From the NCBI GenBank assembly GCA_017999075.1, contig JAGOBX010000006.1, forward strand, positions 1-23,073: a DNA stretch of 23,073 bases. The letters run 5' to 3'. The notes beneath the pieces were generated by a model that searched no databases, was not told where the DNA came from, and was given only the letters and a program-made list of their open reading frames with translations. Position numbers and translations under genes: made by a program. Position 1 is the stretch's first letter. Each line of letters starts with the position of its first letter. Shown here one piece after another: positions 1 through 6,590 of this stretch. Source of the DNA: JAGOBX01 sp017999075 [NCBI: Candidatus Babelota bacterium]. Lineage in GTDB: Bacteria; JAGOBX01.

Positions 1-731
1 TGTTGAACTCGATTGATAAATGGATTTTTAGATTTCAATATGGAAAAGCCTATCAGGCGGCAGATGACTGGCATAAATATGCAACTGATCCTGGAGTAAG
101 AAATTATCCTTCATTGGATTTGCAGCCTGAAAAAATAACATCATACGAAATCAGCGCCACTTTCATTCCGTTTGGAGAAATGCTGGTAACTGCTTCAATT
201 TTTAAAAATGATATAGATAATTTGATATCTCCTGGAATTGATGTTAATGATAATCCTTATTATACCAATAAATCAAAAGCTGAGATCATAGGATATGAAA
301 TTTCTTACAGATATAATATTAAAAATACTTTTATAATTGATGCTAATTTTTCAGGAGCTAAAAATGAAGATGGAAACGGAAGAGAAATAGGAGATATTGC
401 AAAAATTAAAGCGAATATAGGCGTAATGTGCAGATTTTTTGAAAATAGTTTACAGATAACTCCAAAAATAAATTACGTTGGTAAAAAATTAAGTTATGGA
501 CGCGGACTGAAACCGTCATCAGTAGAAAAAATTGATGATTATGCAATATTGGGAATTAATTGCAGGTATTTATTAAAAGGCACCGGTTTAGAATTTAATA
601 TAAAAATTGACAATTTGCTGAATAAAAAATATTATAATCCTGGACCAAGAGAAGCTGATGGTTCAAAATATCCGGCTAAAGTTTTGCAGCCGGGGTTCAA
701 TATGTTGATAGGAATTAGATATAGAATTTAA
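1..731 (+). CDS. TonB-dependent outer-membrane receptor, C-terminal part (5' end outside window)
   Basis: The open frame is already running at the window edge, so only the last ~242 residues are seen; the TTG at 3 is not a believable start. The visible part has the alternating pattern of outer-membrane beta strands and a typical C-terminal segment of TonB-dependent receptors: a DNLLNKKYYNPG strand-turn, then READGSKYPAK, then LQPGFNMLIGIRYRI up to the stop. The family forms a 22-strand barrel that takes up siderophores, haem or cobalamin using TonB energy. The next two genes are an importer ATPase and a FecCD-type permease, so all three probably handle one metal complex. The ligand cannot be told, and the plug and TonB box are outside. 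The last residue is Ile rather than the usual aromatic. The family is clear; the substrate is unknown. Confidence 0.88.
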   Translation, partial: LNSIDKWIFRFQYGKAYQAADDWHKYATDPGVRNYPSLDLQPEKITSYEISATFIPFGEMLVTASIFKNDIDNLISPGIDVNDNPYYTNKSKAEIIGYEISYRYNIKNTFIIDANFSGAKNEDGNGREIGDIAKIKANIGVMCRFFENSLQITPKINYVGKKLSYGRGLKPSSVEKIDDYAILGINCRYLLKGTGLEFNIKIDNLLNKKYYNPGPREADGSKYPAKVLQPGFNMLIGIRYRI

Positions 732-864
732 TTTGTTTATTATTAATTATAATATAATATAAATGCTGCGTTTTAAATAAATACGCCGGTAGTAAATTCC
801 TCCAAAAAAGGGAAAATACTTAATCAATAGAAACTATTTGCGTTATGATATGATATGATATGAT
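732..864 (+). other. Gap between receptor and transporter ATPase; weak promoter-like AT tract
   Basis: This 133-bp gap separates the receptor stop from the ATPase start. It holds an AT-rich tract with overlapping TATAAT-like hexamers at 748-763 and a TTGTTT at 733-738. None pairs with good spacing (9, 14 or 19 bp), so a separate promoter is possible but weak. I see no clear terminator, and no purine-rich ribosome binding site just before the ATPase start. The last 21 bases of the gap belong to the TATGA repeat. Confidence 0.3.
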
Positions 865-868
865 ATGA
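844..868 (+). repeat. (TATGA)5 pentanucleotide repeat covering the ATPase start codon
   Basis: There are five perfect tandem copies of TATGA. The last copy supplies the ATG at 865, which starts the ATPase. Each earlier copy supplies an ATG (845, 850, 855, 860) that reads ATG-ATA-TGA, and each of those TGA codons overlaps the next ATG as ATGA. The result is a chain of two-codon mini-ORFs ending at the real gene. Copy number would change the distance between upstream signals and the start, but not the downstream frame. Confidence 0.9.
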
Positions 869-1659
869 TTATGAAAAGTTTAACTATAAAAAATTTACTG
901 ATTTCGTTTAATGGTTCAGGATCATTCAAACTTCATATTGAAAATTTAAATATAAAGAAAGGCGAGTATATTTCCATAATAGGGCAGAATGGTTCGGGTA
1001 AAAGCACACTTCTGAAAACAATAGCAGGGTTGACAGAAAAGTATAGTGGAGAAATTTTAATTGATGATACTGATATAAGAAAAATAGGTAATAACGGGAT
1101 TGCAAAAAAAATTGCTTATGTTCCTCAATTTAACAGCGGATTGCGTTTTTTTAATTTTACAGTTTTTGAATTTGTTCTTACAGGAAGATTTCCATATATA
1201 AATAAATTTGCAGGATATACGCATGAAGATAAAGAAATTGTAAGGAATGTAATTGAGTATCTTCGAATTGAAAAATATTCTGACAGAAAAATGTCTACGT
1301 TAAGCGGCGGAGAATTACAGAAAGCTGCAATAGGAGCTGCTCTTGCTCAGCAAAGCGATATTCTGTTATTCGATGAAGTAAATGCTTTTCTTGATTATAA
1401 ACACAAACTTGAACTTGACGAGATTTTACAGCGTCTTCTTGAACGTGAGGAAACTATTATTTCTGTAACACATAATATAAATGATGAATCAGTGAAATCA
1501 GGCAAAATACTTGCACTTAAAAACGGTGAAATGATATATTTCGGCTGCTCATCTGATTTTTTTAAAAATGATGGACTTGAGAAAGTTTATGATGTTAAAT
1601 TTTGCGAATCAAAGATAGATAAATTGAACAGGAATATTTTTATAGCTTATAAAATATGA
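865..1659 (+). CDS. ABC importer ATPase, FecE/BtuD type
   Basis: Cytoplasmic ATPase of a metal-complex importer, 264 residues, usual for this family. All nucleotide-binding elements are present: Walker A GQNGSGKST (40-48), Q-loop Gln 88 in YVPQF, signature LSGGE (146-150), Walker B ILLFDE (166-171), an unusual D-loop NAFLD (173-177) and switch His 203 in SVTHN. The start is ATG 865 or the in-frame ATG 871; an in-frame TGA at 856-858 in the TATGA repeat excludes anything further upstream, and no good Shine-Dalgarno precedes either. The stop overlaps the permease start as ATGA, so the two genes are translationally coupled. No substrate-binding protein lies in the window; it may be upstream of the receptor. 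FecE/FhuC/BtuD-like ATPases cannot be separated by substrate from sequence alone. Confidence 0.93.
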   Translation: MIMKSLTIKNLLISFNGSGSFKLHIENLNIKKGEYISIIGQNGSGKSTLLKTIAGLTEKYSGEILIDDTDIRKIGNNGIAKKIAYVPQFNSGLRFFNFTVFEFVLTGRFPYINKFAGYTHEDKEIVRNVIEYLRIEKYSDRKMSTLSGGELQKAAIGAALAQQSDILLFDEVNAFLDYKHKLELDEILQRLLEREETIISVTHNINDESVKSGKILALKNGEMIYFGCSSDFFKNDGLEKVYDVKFCESKIDKLNRNIFIAYKI

Positions 1660-2633
1660 AGATAAAATTGTTTATTTTGATTTTATTTACTGTATTAGTA
1701 ATATTGGTTTCTCCATATATCGGAAAGATTGAATCTGAATCTGGAATTTATAAGCTGTATTTCGGAACAGGATCAAATCAAAATATTATTATAAGAGATA
1801 TTAGAATTCCGCAAACTTTAATGGCTTTTTTTGTTGGGTTTGCATTATCTGTTTGCGGATTGGTATATCAAACATTATTTCATAATGATCTTGCTTCTCC
1901 ATTCACGTTAGGGGTTTCATCCGGAGCTGCATTTGGAGCAGCTCTTGCTATCAAAATGCAGTTTGTTTCATATTTTTATTTACCTGCTGCGCCTTTGTTT
2001 GCATTCATATTCGGCTGCATTACAGTATTATTGCTGATTTGTCTTCCCTTATTCAGAAAAAGTTTTGATACGTTCACACTGTTACTAACAGGGGTGGCTT
2101 TGAATTTTTTTTATTCATCTCTTATACTTCTTATATCTTATTTGAGTAATTACAGTGAAACATTTCATATACATAGATGGCTTATGGGATCAATTGATGA
2201 ACTGGGATACCAGAATGTTATACCTGTTTCTGTTTTGTGTTTAATTGTATGGATTATAATATATTATTTTCGTGAAGATTTGAATATTATTCTGCTGTCA
2301 GACGAAACAGCGCAAACAAGAGGAATAAATATTTCCAAACTTAAAATAATTCTTCTTGCAGCCACATCAATACTATTGGCGTTTTGTGTTGCGTTATGCG
2401 GACCTATAGGATTTATAGGAATAATATGTCCTCATATCTCAAAAATTATTTTTGGACACAATCACAAGATTGTTCTGCCTGTTTCAGCTTTGTTAGGCGG
2501 TTTATTTTTATGTTTATGTTTTACAATATCAAGATTGATTATTTTTCCGTTTATTGTGCCTGTAGGAATTATAACTTCTTTTATAGGCGGTCCTTTTTTG
2601 ATATTTATTTTATTTCGCAGCAAATCTGTATAA
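1656..2633 (+). CDS. FecCD/BtuC-type ABC importer permease
   Basis: Inner-membrane permease that pairs with the preceding ATPase, 325 residues and almost wholly hydrophobic. Family landmarks are in order: RIPQTLMAFFVGFALSVCG (50-68), the NDLASPFTLGVSSGAAFGAA region (77-96), the cytoplasmic coupling segment CGPIGFIGIICPH (248-260) with the following FGHNHK, and PVGIITSFIGGPFLIF (302-317) near the end. These match the ten-helix permeases for siderophore-iron, haem and cobalamin. The ATG start shares four bases with the ATPase stop (ATGA). Receptor, ATPase and permease are in transport order, but the periplasmic binding protein is missing from the visible part. The intervals 2634-2755 and 2384-2695 hold no further gene that I believe. 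Confidence 0.93.
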   Translation: MKIKLFILILFTVLVILVSPYIGKIESESGIYKLYFGTGSNQNIIIRDIRIPQTLMAFFVGFALSVCGLVYQTLFHNDLASPFTLGVSSGAAFGAALAIKMQFVSYFYLPAAPLFAFIFGCITVLLLICLPLFRKSFDTFTLLLTGVALNFFYSSLILLISYLSNYSETFHIHRWLMGSIDELGYQNVIPVSVLCLIVWIIIYYFREDLNIILLSDETAQTRGINISKLKIILLAATSILLAFCVALCGPIGFIGIICPHISKIIFGHNHKIVLPVSALLGGLFLCLCFTISRLIIFPFIVPVGIITSFIGGPFLIFILFRSKSV

Positions 2634-2755
2634 CTAATATTTTAAAAAGGATTTCATTGAATAAATTAGTTTTGAAATTTAATACCTTACATTAGAATAC
2701 GCAGAACAATTTATCTCGATAATAACAATTTTAGAATAAATATAGATTATATATT

Positions 2756-3436
2756 ATGAATGAAAAATATAATTATATTAGCGCAAAGCCCGGAGAAATT
2801 ATTAATTTTGGAGTTTATCCGCAAAAATCTGCAGGAGAAGATAAGACTCCGATAAAATGGTTTGTATTACAGAATTCAAACAATGAAATTTTTCTTTTGA
2901 GCAAGTATATTATAGACTGCAAACGGTATCACGGAAAGAAAACGGATATTAAGTGGCGTGATTGCGTTGATATTACATGGCGAGATTGTGATTTGCGTGA
3001 ATGGTTAAATAAAGAATTTTATAATATTGCGTTCAATGACAATGAAAAGAAATATATAAAGACTGTTTATTGTAATGACAATGGTGAAGGAAGCCCGGAT
3101 ACAAACGATAAAGTTTTTTTACTTAGTGTTAACGAAATAAAATATTTTTTCAATATATATGGGAAGGAGCTATTACGTTCAACAGGAACAGATTTTGCAA
3201 AAGCAAAAAAAAATGATGGCTGCAACTTATATGTGTACGATAAAAATAACAAAGAGAATTATGTTATAACCAAAGACGGACTGATTGGTTGTTCATGGTG
3301 GTGGTTGAGAACACAAGGGAATAAAGCTTCTCGCGCTGTTTTTATTGGAACTAACTGCAGTATTCGACGTTATGCAAATGTTAGTCTAGCCCGCGATGGG
3401 ATCCGGCCTGCTTTGAAACTTAAATTGAAAAAATAA
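2756..3436 (+). CDS. DUF6273-type protein of unknown function
   Basis: A 226-residue protein with no signal peptide or membrane segment. It begins with a short beta segment (INFGVYPQ, 15-22; IKWFVLQN, 33-40), then LREWLNKEFYNIAFNDNE (80-97), FLLSVNEIKYFF (121-132) and a C-terminal SWWWLRTQG (180-188) ... RDGIRPALKLKL (213-224). This order is typical of the DUF6273 family, a C-type-lectin/sulfatase-modifying-factor-like fold whose biochemical role is unknown to me. Residues 64-71 (DIKWRDCV) and 72-79 (DITWRDCD) are a tandem duplication just before LREWLN. Arginine codons are mostly CGN, whereas neighbouring genes favour AGA, a mild sign of a different history. It is flanked by a transporter and an IS remnant, so context gives no role. 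The ATG has no clear Shine-Dalgarno. Confidence 0.75.
   Translation: MNEKYNYISAKPGEIINFGVYPQKSAGEDKTPIKWFVLQNSNNEIFLLSKYIIDCKRYHGKKTDIKWRDCVDITWRDCDLREWLNKEFYNIAFNDNEKKYIKTVYCNDNGEGSPDTNDKVFLLSVNEIKYFFNIYGKELLRSTGTDFAKAKKNDGCNLYVYDKNNKENYVITKDGLIGCSWWWLRTQGNKASRAVFIGTNCSIRRYANVSLARDGIRPALKLKLKK
2945..2992 (+). repeat. 24-bp in-frame tandem duplication in the DUF6273 gene
   Basis: Unit one (2945-2968) and unit two (2969-2992) both begin GATATTA and read DIKWRDCV and DITWRDCD. They differ at only a few positions, including the last bases. Family members that I recall carry one W-x-x-C segment before LREWLN, so this looks like a lineage-specific duplication of eight residues. Confidence 0.8.
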
Positions 3437-3600
3437 ATTCATTGAGTATTTGCATAGATTAAGAGATAATTTTTTAAAAAACAGGAATTTTATATGTTTT
3501 CGATAAAGGTTGTGAATCAAAAATAGCGATTTGATGAATATTGCTAAACCGAATATTTAATGATAGCCGGGTTAAATTGAATATTCATAAATAATCCAAT
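3437..3600. other. Gap after DUF6273 gene with a small inverted repeat
   Basis: There is no gene here. An imperfect inverted repeat, GAATATTTAA (3551-3560) and TTGAATATTC (3577-3586), surrounds a 16-base spacer. It lacks a T-run, so it is not a convincing terminator. It may be a binding site or chance in AT-rich DNA. Confidence 0.35.
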
Positions 3601-3630
3601 CCTATTTGTTGATAATTTATTTGTGCTCTA

Positions 3631-4241
3631 TTATTTCCCGAAATTTTTTTTGTATGGATACGAAACTGATAAATTGATTTTGATTTTTTTTGTGTTGAAC
3701 AATAGTGTATCGTGTATTTTAATGAGATTTAATCTTAATGTGCCGCATTGTTTTAATACTAATTCAGTTTCTGATAAAACAGTTGAACGGATATGCTCAA
3801 GCAATATATAGTCTATTATTGTCAATTATTCCGGCATTTTTTATATGACTCTATGAAAATATTTATACTCAGTTTGGATATTTGCATCAGTTCATTTTTA
3901 TCAACTGAATTTTTAAAGCGACAAAGCCTTGGCGCGCTTGCAAGCGTATCGTCGGTATCAATATTGACGGCTGCTTTAAACATAAGATTGTTTTTCGGAC
4001 TATTAACCTCTGTTATATCTTCTTATCCTGCTATGAGTCTATACACAAGCTGACAGATCTTTTTTTCTTTCGAGCGTTACTTTCTCCTTTCGCGTTTGTT
4101 GTTTGTACATTTCGTTATACAGTTCGTTATTCTTAAATTTTTATTAATATGCCTTACAAGAAACAACCATTAATCGGATGTAATATGACCGCCGTCAAAA
4201 TTGACTTCGATTTTTCTATTTTTTATTCCTTGAATTATTTT
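3631..4241 (-). pseudogene. Decayed IS1380-family transposase with the catalytic core deleted
   Basis: Read on the minus strand, the first part (about 4241 down to 3830) stays in one frame and gives KIEVNFDGGHITSD, then QLVYRLIAG*EDITE, DDTLASAPRLCRFKNSVD and NELMQISKLSINIFIESYKK. This is the N-terminal region of IS1380 transposases (FDGG..SSD, LA.GYED, LAS.PTLSRFEN-like). Three nonsense codons interrupt it (4170-4172, 4077-4079, 4023-4025; the last replaces the Tyr of GYED). The sequence then jumps, in another frame, to the family's C-terminus: DYILLEHIRSTVL, CGTLRLNLIKI, LSVSYPYKKNFGK and a stop at 3631-3633. Some 250 residues between, which would hold the DDE triad, are absent. Possible terminal motifs are CCTATTTG at 3601 and AAATATAGG near 4400-4408; I do not find a matching target duplication. 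The element is dead. Confidence 0.82.
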
Positions 4242-4411
4242 TATTGTTTTTGTAGAATTTTATTTGAGCGAAACCACTTTTGAAAATTGTTTTTTATTAT
4301 ACTTTTTTATCAGCAATTCTGATCTTTATATTATATTAATCTTTTTTATTTTTTCACATATCATTTTGTATGTAAAATTTTTCCCGCATTTACCGTTTGA
4401 AATATAGGATA

Positions 4412-4587
4412 ATTATAGGATTAATCGATTTCTGTTTTAATGTTGATTATGAAATATTCAGGTTAAATATATAAATGAATTCCATTATTTAAGATTAATG
4501 TATTTAAAATATAAATTTTATAAAAAATATCCTGAAATAATAACTGAATTTTTTTAAAATAAATATAAAAAAATATTTTTTTTATTA
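4412..4587. other. AT-rich spacer upstream of the chemosensory promoter
   Basis: No gene is seen. Just before the promoter lies a perfect palindrome of seven A, TAT-like centre and seven T (4567-4582), which could act as a weak terminator for upstream transcription or as an A/T-tract UP element for the promoter at 4588. Otherwise the stretch is simple AT-rich sequence. Confidence 0.35.
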
Positions 4588-4616
4588 TTGACAAAAAATG
4601 TTATAATATTTATAAT
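4588..4616 (+). promoter_or_regulatory. Consensus sigma-70 promoter of the chemosensory cluster
   Basis: TTGACA (4588-4593) and TATAAT (4611-4616) are both perfect and are separated by exactly 17 bp. A/T tracts lie immediately upstream. Transcription should start near 4623, about 218 nt before the first chemoreceptor. Confidence 0.8.
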
Positions 4617-4622
4617 AAATTA

Positions 4623-4840
4623 AATATGTAGTAAATTATATAAAATTTACATATATATAAGAAATTATTATTTTAGCCGAGTGGGTAATCGCGAAAGTAG
4701 AGCCTAAATATTTGCAGTGTTTTATTATTCAGAAATGGACTTCAAAATGTTGCTCTGAGTTGATCTGACTTGTATATTTTTAGCATCAAACCTTTCGAAA
4801 AATTTTATAATTATCCACTTAATTTAAGAGGTGGAGATTT
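4623..4840 (+). promoter_or_regulatory. Long structured 5' leader of the first chemoreceptor gene
   Basis: About 218 nt separate the predicted transcription start from the ATG at 4841. The leader has a 7-bp hairpin (GTAAATT at 4631-4637 with AATTTAC at 4644-4650). It then has a less AT-rich block starting near 4676 (GCCGAGTGGGTAATCGCGAA, then AGTAGAGCCTAAA) flanked by TTTAG/CTAAA complementary ends. A later GCTCT can pair with the AGAGC of that block. The ribosome binding site AAGAGGTGGAG (4826-4836) can pair partly with CCAC at 4815-4818. I do not recognise a known riboswitch class. A regulatory leader is likely from length and composition, but its ligand is unknown. Confidence 0.4.
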
Positions 4841-6484
4841 ATGACAATATTAACTACAGAAAATTTTGTACTGGAGAAACCCCAAAAATTGAAATGGACA
4901 ATTGGTAAAAAACTCATATTATCTTTTGGTATAATATTGATATTGCTGATAGTGTTAAGTTTGTCGGTTTATAGCAAACTTCATTTTTTAAAACATACGG
5001 ATGATGAAAAATGCGGCAGTTTAAACCAAAAAATTTTTTTAATAGAGAAAGAGATAGATCATCTTGACTGGGTAAATTCTCTTAATGAAGTTATTCAAAA
5101 CAATACGAAATTTGAAAAAACCACAGATCCTAAAAAATGCAAATTCGGTGAATGGTATTATAAATATATTGAATCCGATTCTTTTAAAAATTTGCCGGCC
5201 GAAGTCAAAGAATTATTTTTAAAAATAGAAGAACCCCATAAAAAATTACATGAAAGCGCAATAACAGTAATAAATTCCACAGAAAAATTGAAGGTATTCA
5301 ATAAAGAAACTAAAAAATATTTAACCGAAGTAAGAAGTTTGTTAAAAGAAACAGGTTCTCATTTTGATAAGATTAATATTGAAAAAGGGAAACATACTGA
5401 ATCTGCGTTTAGGCAGACAATTATATTTTTACTTGGAATATCATTTGCAGCAATTGTCATAACAATAATTATTACATATTTATTGATAAAAAACATAACT
5501 GTACCGCTAAGACTTGTTACGGATATGGCCAAAAAGATAAGTTCAGGGCAGCTTAATCAACATAAAATAAATATAAACACAACAGATGAATTAGCGTTGT
5601 TATCTGATGAATTTAATATAATGATAAATTCTCTTAAAGAACTTATAGGAAAAATTAAAGACACTTCGAATGAAGTAAGCGGGTCTTCGACAGAATTATT
5701 ATCTGCCACAAAGCAAATGTCCCAGGGAGCAAGAATTCAAAATGAAAAAATTCAGGAAATAACTTCAAGTGTGGTAGAAATGAGTTCTTCAATTCAACAG
5801 GTATCGAGTTCATCGAAAAATGCTGAAAAAGTTTCTGTTAATGCGGATAAAGACGTTAATGAAGGAGTGGAAATAGTTCAGGGAACAATACTTGGGCTGC
5901 AGGATATAACTGTAAAAATGGAAGAAGTTTCTGAAAAAATGAGGGATTTGGGAAATGCGAGTAAGGAAATAGGGAAAATAGTTAATGCAATAAGCGCAAT
6001 AAGCGAGCAGACAAACTTGCTTGCATTAAATGCAGCTATTGAAGCTGCGCGTGCAGGCGAGCATGGAAAAGGTTTTGCCGTAGTAGCTGATGAAGTTAGA
6101 AAACTTGCTGAACGCAGCCAGACAAGCGCAAAAGAAATTTCTGAAATAATAGAAAAAATTCAGGAAGGGATAACTGTTGCAGTATCATCTATGGAACAAT
6201 CCAATGAAAGCGCTAAAAACGGAGTCAATTACGCAAATAAACTGAACAACACATTTCAAAAAATTCAGGAGTCAATATCAAATACAAAACGAAGTATAGA
6301 TGAAATAGTAGTAGCTTTAACTCAACAGGCGCGTGCCAGCGATAATATTTCCGTTTCAATAGAATCAGTGGGAAATGTTGTAAAAGAAACAGCAGCAGCA
6401 TCTACTCAACTTGTAAATCAGGGTGAACAGCTTATGCTTATAACCAAAAATTTGAATTATGTAACAAGCAAGTTTGAATTGTAA
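4841..6484 (+). CDS. Methyl-accepting chemotaxis protein with extracytoplasmic CZB-like domain
   Basis: Membrane chemoreceptor of 547 residues: TM1 about 24-44, sensor region 45-190, TM2 about 192-216, HAMP 217-270, and a signalling domain whose hairpin tip is canonical ([20 protein letters not shown], 388-407). The sensor region carries the chemoreceptor zinc-binding pattern: His 74 in DHLDW, Cys 100 in KCKFGEW, and His 133 and His 137 in EEPHKKLH, i.e. three His and one Cys. CZB domains usually sit in the cytoplasm at the C-terminus of receptors or cyclases; here it is predicted to lie between the membrane segments. There is no C-terminal methylesterase/methyltransferase pentapeptide. A strong Shine-Dalgarno (GAGGTGGAG) fixes the ATG. 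First gene of the cluster, with its own promoter and leader. Confidence 0.93.
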   Translation: MTILTTENFVLEKPQKLKWTIGKKLILSFGIILILLIVLSLSVYSKLHFLKHTDDEKCGSLNQKIFLIEKEIDHLDWVNSLNEVIQNNTKFEKTTDPKKCKFGEWYYKYIESDSFKNLPAEVKELFLKIEEPHKKLHESAITVINSTEKLKVFNKETKKYLTEVRSLLKETGSHFDKINIEKGKHTESAFRQTIIFLLGISFAAIVITIIITYLLIKNITVPLRLVTDMAKKISSGQLNQHKININTTDELALLSDEFNIMINSLKELIGKIKDTSNEVSGSSTELLSATKQMSQGARIQNEKIQEITSSVVEMSSSIQQVSSSSKNAEKVSVNADKDVNEGVEIVQGTILGLQDITVKMEEVSEKMRDLGNASKEIGKIVNAISAISEQTNLLALNAAIEAARAGEHGKGFAVVADEVRKLAERSQTSAKEISEIIEKIQEGITVAVSSMEQSNESAKNGVNYANKLNNTFQKIQESISNTKRSIDEIVVALTQQARASDNISVSIESVGNVVKETAAASTQLVNQGEQLMLITKNLNYVTSKFEL

Positions 6485-6590
6485 AATTATAGAATGAAAT
6501 GTAAAAATTTTGTATTAAGAAAGCCTGAAAATGATTTGTTGTTAAATTTTGTTATACTATTAAATTAGGGAAAATAATAATTCGGATAGA

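Noticed and set aside
844-868. Phase variation of the ATPase by frameshift in the TATGA repeat.
   Set aside because: Every reading frame through three or more units meets TGA, and the last unit always supplies the ATG in the right frame. Changing copy number cannot switch the downstream frame.
2384-2695. A 103-residue plus-strand frame overlapping the permease end.
   Set aside because: It overlaps the permease C-terminal coding region in another frame, has no ribosome site and looks like no known protein.
3623-4053. Two plus-strand open frames (3623-3811 and 3793-4053) as small membrane-like proteins.
   Set aside because: They are antisense to the IS1380 remnant, whose minus-strand translation clearly matches a known family. 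Their hydrophobic look comes from AT-rich antisense codons.
4676-4715. Possible cyclic-di-GMP-I (GEMM) riboswitch or tRNA-like element in the leader of the first receptor gene.
   Set aside because: The GAAA and GCCTAAA pieces recall GEMM, but the conserved GGGACGCAAAGCC core is missing. No cloverleaf, anticodon arm or T-arm can be drawn. I keep it only as a leader of unknown class.
3290-4840. Template repeat or reverse transcriptase of a diversity-generating retroelement next to the DUF6273 gene.
   Set aside because: I found no second copy of the GGGATCCGGCCTGC segment and no reverse transcriptase motif in the window.
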